This document shows, one piece after another, positions 61,196 through 64,000 of a DNA stretch of 64,000 nt (the first letter of the stretch is position 1; each line of letters begins with the position of its first letter). Below the pieces are notes generated by a model. That model was not told the DNA's origin. It saw nothing but the letters and a program-made list of their open reading frames with translations, and searched no databases. The DNA is from Protula sp. h YS-2021 (taxonomy: Eukaryota; Annelida; Polychaeta; Sabellida; Serpulidae), in assembly GCA_949752745.1 (NCBI GenBank), contig OX457025.1, forward strand, positions 95,669,804 to 95,733,803, given 5' to 3'. Position numbers and translations under genes: made by a program.

Positions 61196-64000
61196 GTAAT
61201 GCCCATGCGCCAAAGTGGAATAGCCATCACTCATCACATATCGCTTGTCATCAAAGGGGGAGAGAGCCACTTTCCTCAACTTCTCCGAGAAGATCTGGTG
61301 GTCATGACTTCGAATGATGTGTCCTGTAGTCATCGTTTGCGTTTGGTTGAACAAACTGTCTCTATACTGCTGATGTTTCATACGTCTTTGACACGCGCGA
61401 GTGATGCCTTTAGCCGTACGTTTTTCTTTCCCACCATATATCATACTATACATTTTCGGCCGAAGTCCAACAAACTCTTCAATGGGAATGCCCGCCGTCT
61501 CATCTTTCATTTTCCCAAGCACTTTCTTGTTCACGTTGGAATGCAGGAAATGATCTGGGGGATAGTCACTTGTGTCGAACAAGTCGGCATCTTCCTGCAT
61601 GTCTTTGTATATATCGTCCGTTTCTATGTCATAACATAGACTGTCGGTGTCGCTGAACAACAGCTTGGCGTCGGGATACTTGGTCATGATGTAGTTGTAA
61701 TGAAAGTGGAACATGAGCACCTTGCTGAGGTCGAGAATGGTGAACCCAACTTGAATGGGTTTATCCAGAAGCAGATCCACTTTGCGCAAATGTACCGCGG
61801 TCAAATCTTCGTGAAAATTCTAAATTTGTGGAAGGAAGGTTTGGCTACAAGTTTCTTGAACCGCTTTTCCTGGTGAACAAGTTCCACATTCATGCGCTTT
61901 CTTACATTTTCCATGGTTTTGCCAAACACAGAGTTGTTCATCAGTTTGAAGAAGTCTTTCTCAAACGGGTTCTTGGCCAACTTTCTCTTTTCCGTGTTCA
62001 AGGAGATGTATTTTGCCAACCATTTGCTCTGTGCAAACATGATGGCACGATGCACCTTCGTGACTTTCAATCCCAGTGAGACATATTGCTGTAAATTTCT
62101 ATAATGAAGCACATATTTCTTCTTGTCACACAGGTTGGGAATGAGCTTTTCACTAGGTTTGCCTTTCATGTTTAGATCTTTCCGTAGCTTCTGACTATGT
62201 TTTGACAATTCTCCCACTTTCACACATTTCCGTTCTGGAGCCACTGGATAGTGATTATGATGATCATGGATTGAATATGGGTATTCCAAATCCACTTCTA
62301 AAATGTATCCAATCTCATCATCTTCATCCACATCCATAAAGTCAATGGATTCTGGCTCGCTCACCCACATAAATCCACTTTCCGGCATGCTTTGCGACAT
62401 AGCCCAGCCATACAAGTTGTTTGCATCCAGGTACGTCAAGTAGTTGGTCGGTTTCAAGGGATCGTAATCTGCTACGTAGGGGTTATTTGCTTTCGCATAC
62501 TTGTGTGTGATGACAGATATTCCTCCACGTAGACCTTGTTCAACCATTTGGTACATGTCAATGTCGTTGATCAATTCCAATTTCACCTTTGTCGCTTTCA
62601 ACATGGCACCCCACGACAGTCCTGGCGCTGTATAGTAGTGAGCAGGATCCAATTCATACGTGTTGAGACATACGTGACGAAAGTTTTCAAACACGTCAGC
62701 CAGCAGCAACACATCTGATTTCAGGTACAGGTCATGGTATTCGCCAAATGTAGTACAGTGGAATGTCTCCCACACCTTCTGCGCATGCGCATAATCCTCA
62801 TCGCTAATGTCTTCTTCACTGAGTAGACTGTAAAACTTGTCCTTGGACGGCAGTTGTGTTTCAGCAAACTTGGATGGCTCATCCACGTAATCATAAGGGT
62901 ATACTCCCTTTCTCAACAGTAAATCTTGTTGGTCGCTATCGTGAATGTGTGACGTCATGTGATAAAAGTTGTCTTTCCCTTCTGCCGCCAGGTTGGAGAC
63001 CAACTTCTGTAGAGAAGTACTCATGAACTGATAACTGTCTGTAAATTTCAGATTGCTCATGGTGAATGCAATATATTTCTCAACGGTGTTGGGAATGACT
63101 GTAATCCTTTCGTTTTTGAACTTTCCAATTTCTTCCATGATCAAATGACTGTCATAGCCTCGTAAATTGTGGAAAAACACAGGAATGATGAAAGAATCTT
63201 CAACATCCTGCTTATCCTTTCGAAGTCGAAATTGTAAATTGCATTGACTATGTGCAGCTCCGCGGTATTTACCATTGATATGGTCATGATCTCTCACATG
63301 ATCTGCTCCTAGAGGCTCATGACAAATGTAACAATCTGTGGCGTTCTTATAATGCTCTTCATCTTCATGAGTCATGACCATTTTCTTTGGCTGTAGCAAG
63401 CCATGCACAATACGATCACGCTCATTCACCATATGGTCTAAAAAGACTTTCACGGCATTGTCTCCTCGATACATGACTGGTGCACGTGTATCATACTGGC
63501 TCACAACCACATAGGCGAAGCTGTTTGGACGATGGTGCTGATACTTGTCTCCTTCATGTTTTTTCGTGAAACATTCAAAGTCTGCATAAATGACAAAGGG
63601 CGCTCGCTGTTGTTTGGCTACATTCTTGAACTTGATGAAGGGTTCCTTGGGGAATGATAAACGTTGTGCGCCATGCTTGCCACACACCTCACGATGCTTG
63701 TCTAACAGATCTTGTCGCATAAACCCATGAAGACAGTTGAAACAATAAAATATTGCATTCTGACGCTTTGTTCGATAAGCCATCAGTCTGCTGAAATTCT
63801 TGATGAGGCAGTAATGTCTTGTCTTGTCATTGCTAATCAAAAGTAAGTTGATTTCTCTGGCGCTGTTGGCGCTGTTGGCGCTGGTGTTTCGGCTGAGTTG
63901 TATGGGAACAACGACATCATGTTCATATCCAAACACGTTAATGGACACATCATTCTCCTTTTCAAACTTTGGAATGTCTGTAATCGGTGTGGGAAATGTC
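61187..64000 (-). pseudogene. Protein-primed DNA polymerase B, 5' end beyond the window, one internal frameshift
   Basis: Read leftward from 64000 (frame open at the window edge). Exonuclease motifs are YADFECF (about 63.58 kb), FHNLRGYD and YLKSDVLLLADVF. An HNH/endonuclease-VII-like Cys/His unit (CYICH, then VRDHDHINGKYRGAAHSQC) lies between exo I and exo II. Polymerase motif A is YLDANNLYGWAMSQSMP, motif B is KLMNNSVFGKT (about 61.94 kb) and motif C is FSDTDSL (about 61.65 kb). The frame carrying A and B stops at 61801. Motif C and the normal C-terminal end (SPFDDKRY) are in another frame from about 61806. One indel therefore removes the catalytic motif C. The enzyme would replicate the element from a terminal protein. 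Confidence 0.92.

Larger units (their letters stand above)
51386..64000. mobile_element. Maverick/Polinton-class, adintovirus-like integrated element (right end outside window)
   Basis: One compact block encodes the hallmark set: retroviral-type integrase with chromodomain, FtsK/HerA-type packaging ATPase, adenain-like protease, single-jelly-roll penton-like protein, hexon-like major capsid protein and protein-primed PolB. Genes face right from 51.4 to 59.4 kb and left from 64.0 to 59.7 kb, meeting in a repeat-rich region that carries polyadenylation signals for both strands. The left boundary lies near 51.33-51.39 kb, against a minisatellite. Terminal inverted repeats could not be tested because the right end is beyond 64 kb. 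Frame breaks in NADAR, protease and PolB suggest a defective copy or assembly errors. Confidence 0.92.

Noticed and set aside
61828..62718. Plus-strand frames under the PolB gene
   Set aside because: They are shadows of the polymerase frame on the opposite strand with no independent motif.

Overview
The window is nuclear DNA from an invertebrate animal, most likely a protostome and perhaps a marine spiralian. The reasons are one intact FMRFamide-receptor-like GPCR, very AT-rich intergenic DNA with many short tandem repeats, and a mix of Tx1/L1-type LINE, DIRS, Tc1 and Maverick/Polinton (adintovirus-like) elements. The species cannot be named from this sequence. I see only one likely host protein gene (48786-50042). 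I found no rRNA, tRNA or CRISPR.

Layout. 1-6.9 kb: AT-rich non-coding DNA with a 20-22 bp minisatellite (about 1.69-1.88 kb) and a 22-bp tandem repeat (about 4.74-4.92 kb). 6.9-10.8 kb: a decayed Tx1/L1-like LINE (endonuclease, reverse transcriptase, C-terminal zinc knuckle) with frameshifts and nonsense codons. 10.86-10.97 kb: an unusual array of four 20-bp palindromes. 11-30 kb: gene-poor DNA with microsatellites, degenerate tandem arrays and a GC-rich minisatellite with a 60-bp higher-order unit (22.57-23.06 kb). 30.0-31.8 kb: a pogo-like mini-MITE and a dead Tc1 transposase. 32.5-34.6 kb: an antisense relic of a DIRS retrotransposon.

35.83-43.79 kb: a structurally complete DIRS element with gag, RT/RNase H/methyltransferase and tyrosine recombinase all open. 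It has 165-bp inverted repeats that look identical, and an internal complementary region that contains the joined left and right ends. 43.85-45.6 kb: a degenerate repeat field. 48.8-50.0 kb: the GPCR. 50.5-51.3 kb: the same minisatellite family as at 1.7 kb, next to the last element.

51.4-64.0 kb (runs off the window): a Maverick/Polinton-class, adintovirus-like integrated viral element. A rightward block encodes chromodomain integrase, packaging ATPase, several small virion-like proteins, penton-like protein, a pVI-like/hexon fusion and an adenain-like protease. Most of these genes overlap by ATGA or a few bases. A leftward block encodes four proteins built on a PC4 (ssDNA-binding coactivator) fold, then protein-primed DNA polymerase B. 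A fifth PC4-like protein with a Cys/His cluster, a broken NADAR-domain gene and three unrecognised small genes lie left of the integrase. NADAR, protease and PolB each carry frame breaks, so this copy is probably inactive unless these are assembly errors. The PC4 expansion plus NADAR cargo is the most novel content of the window.
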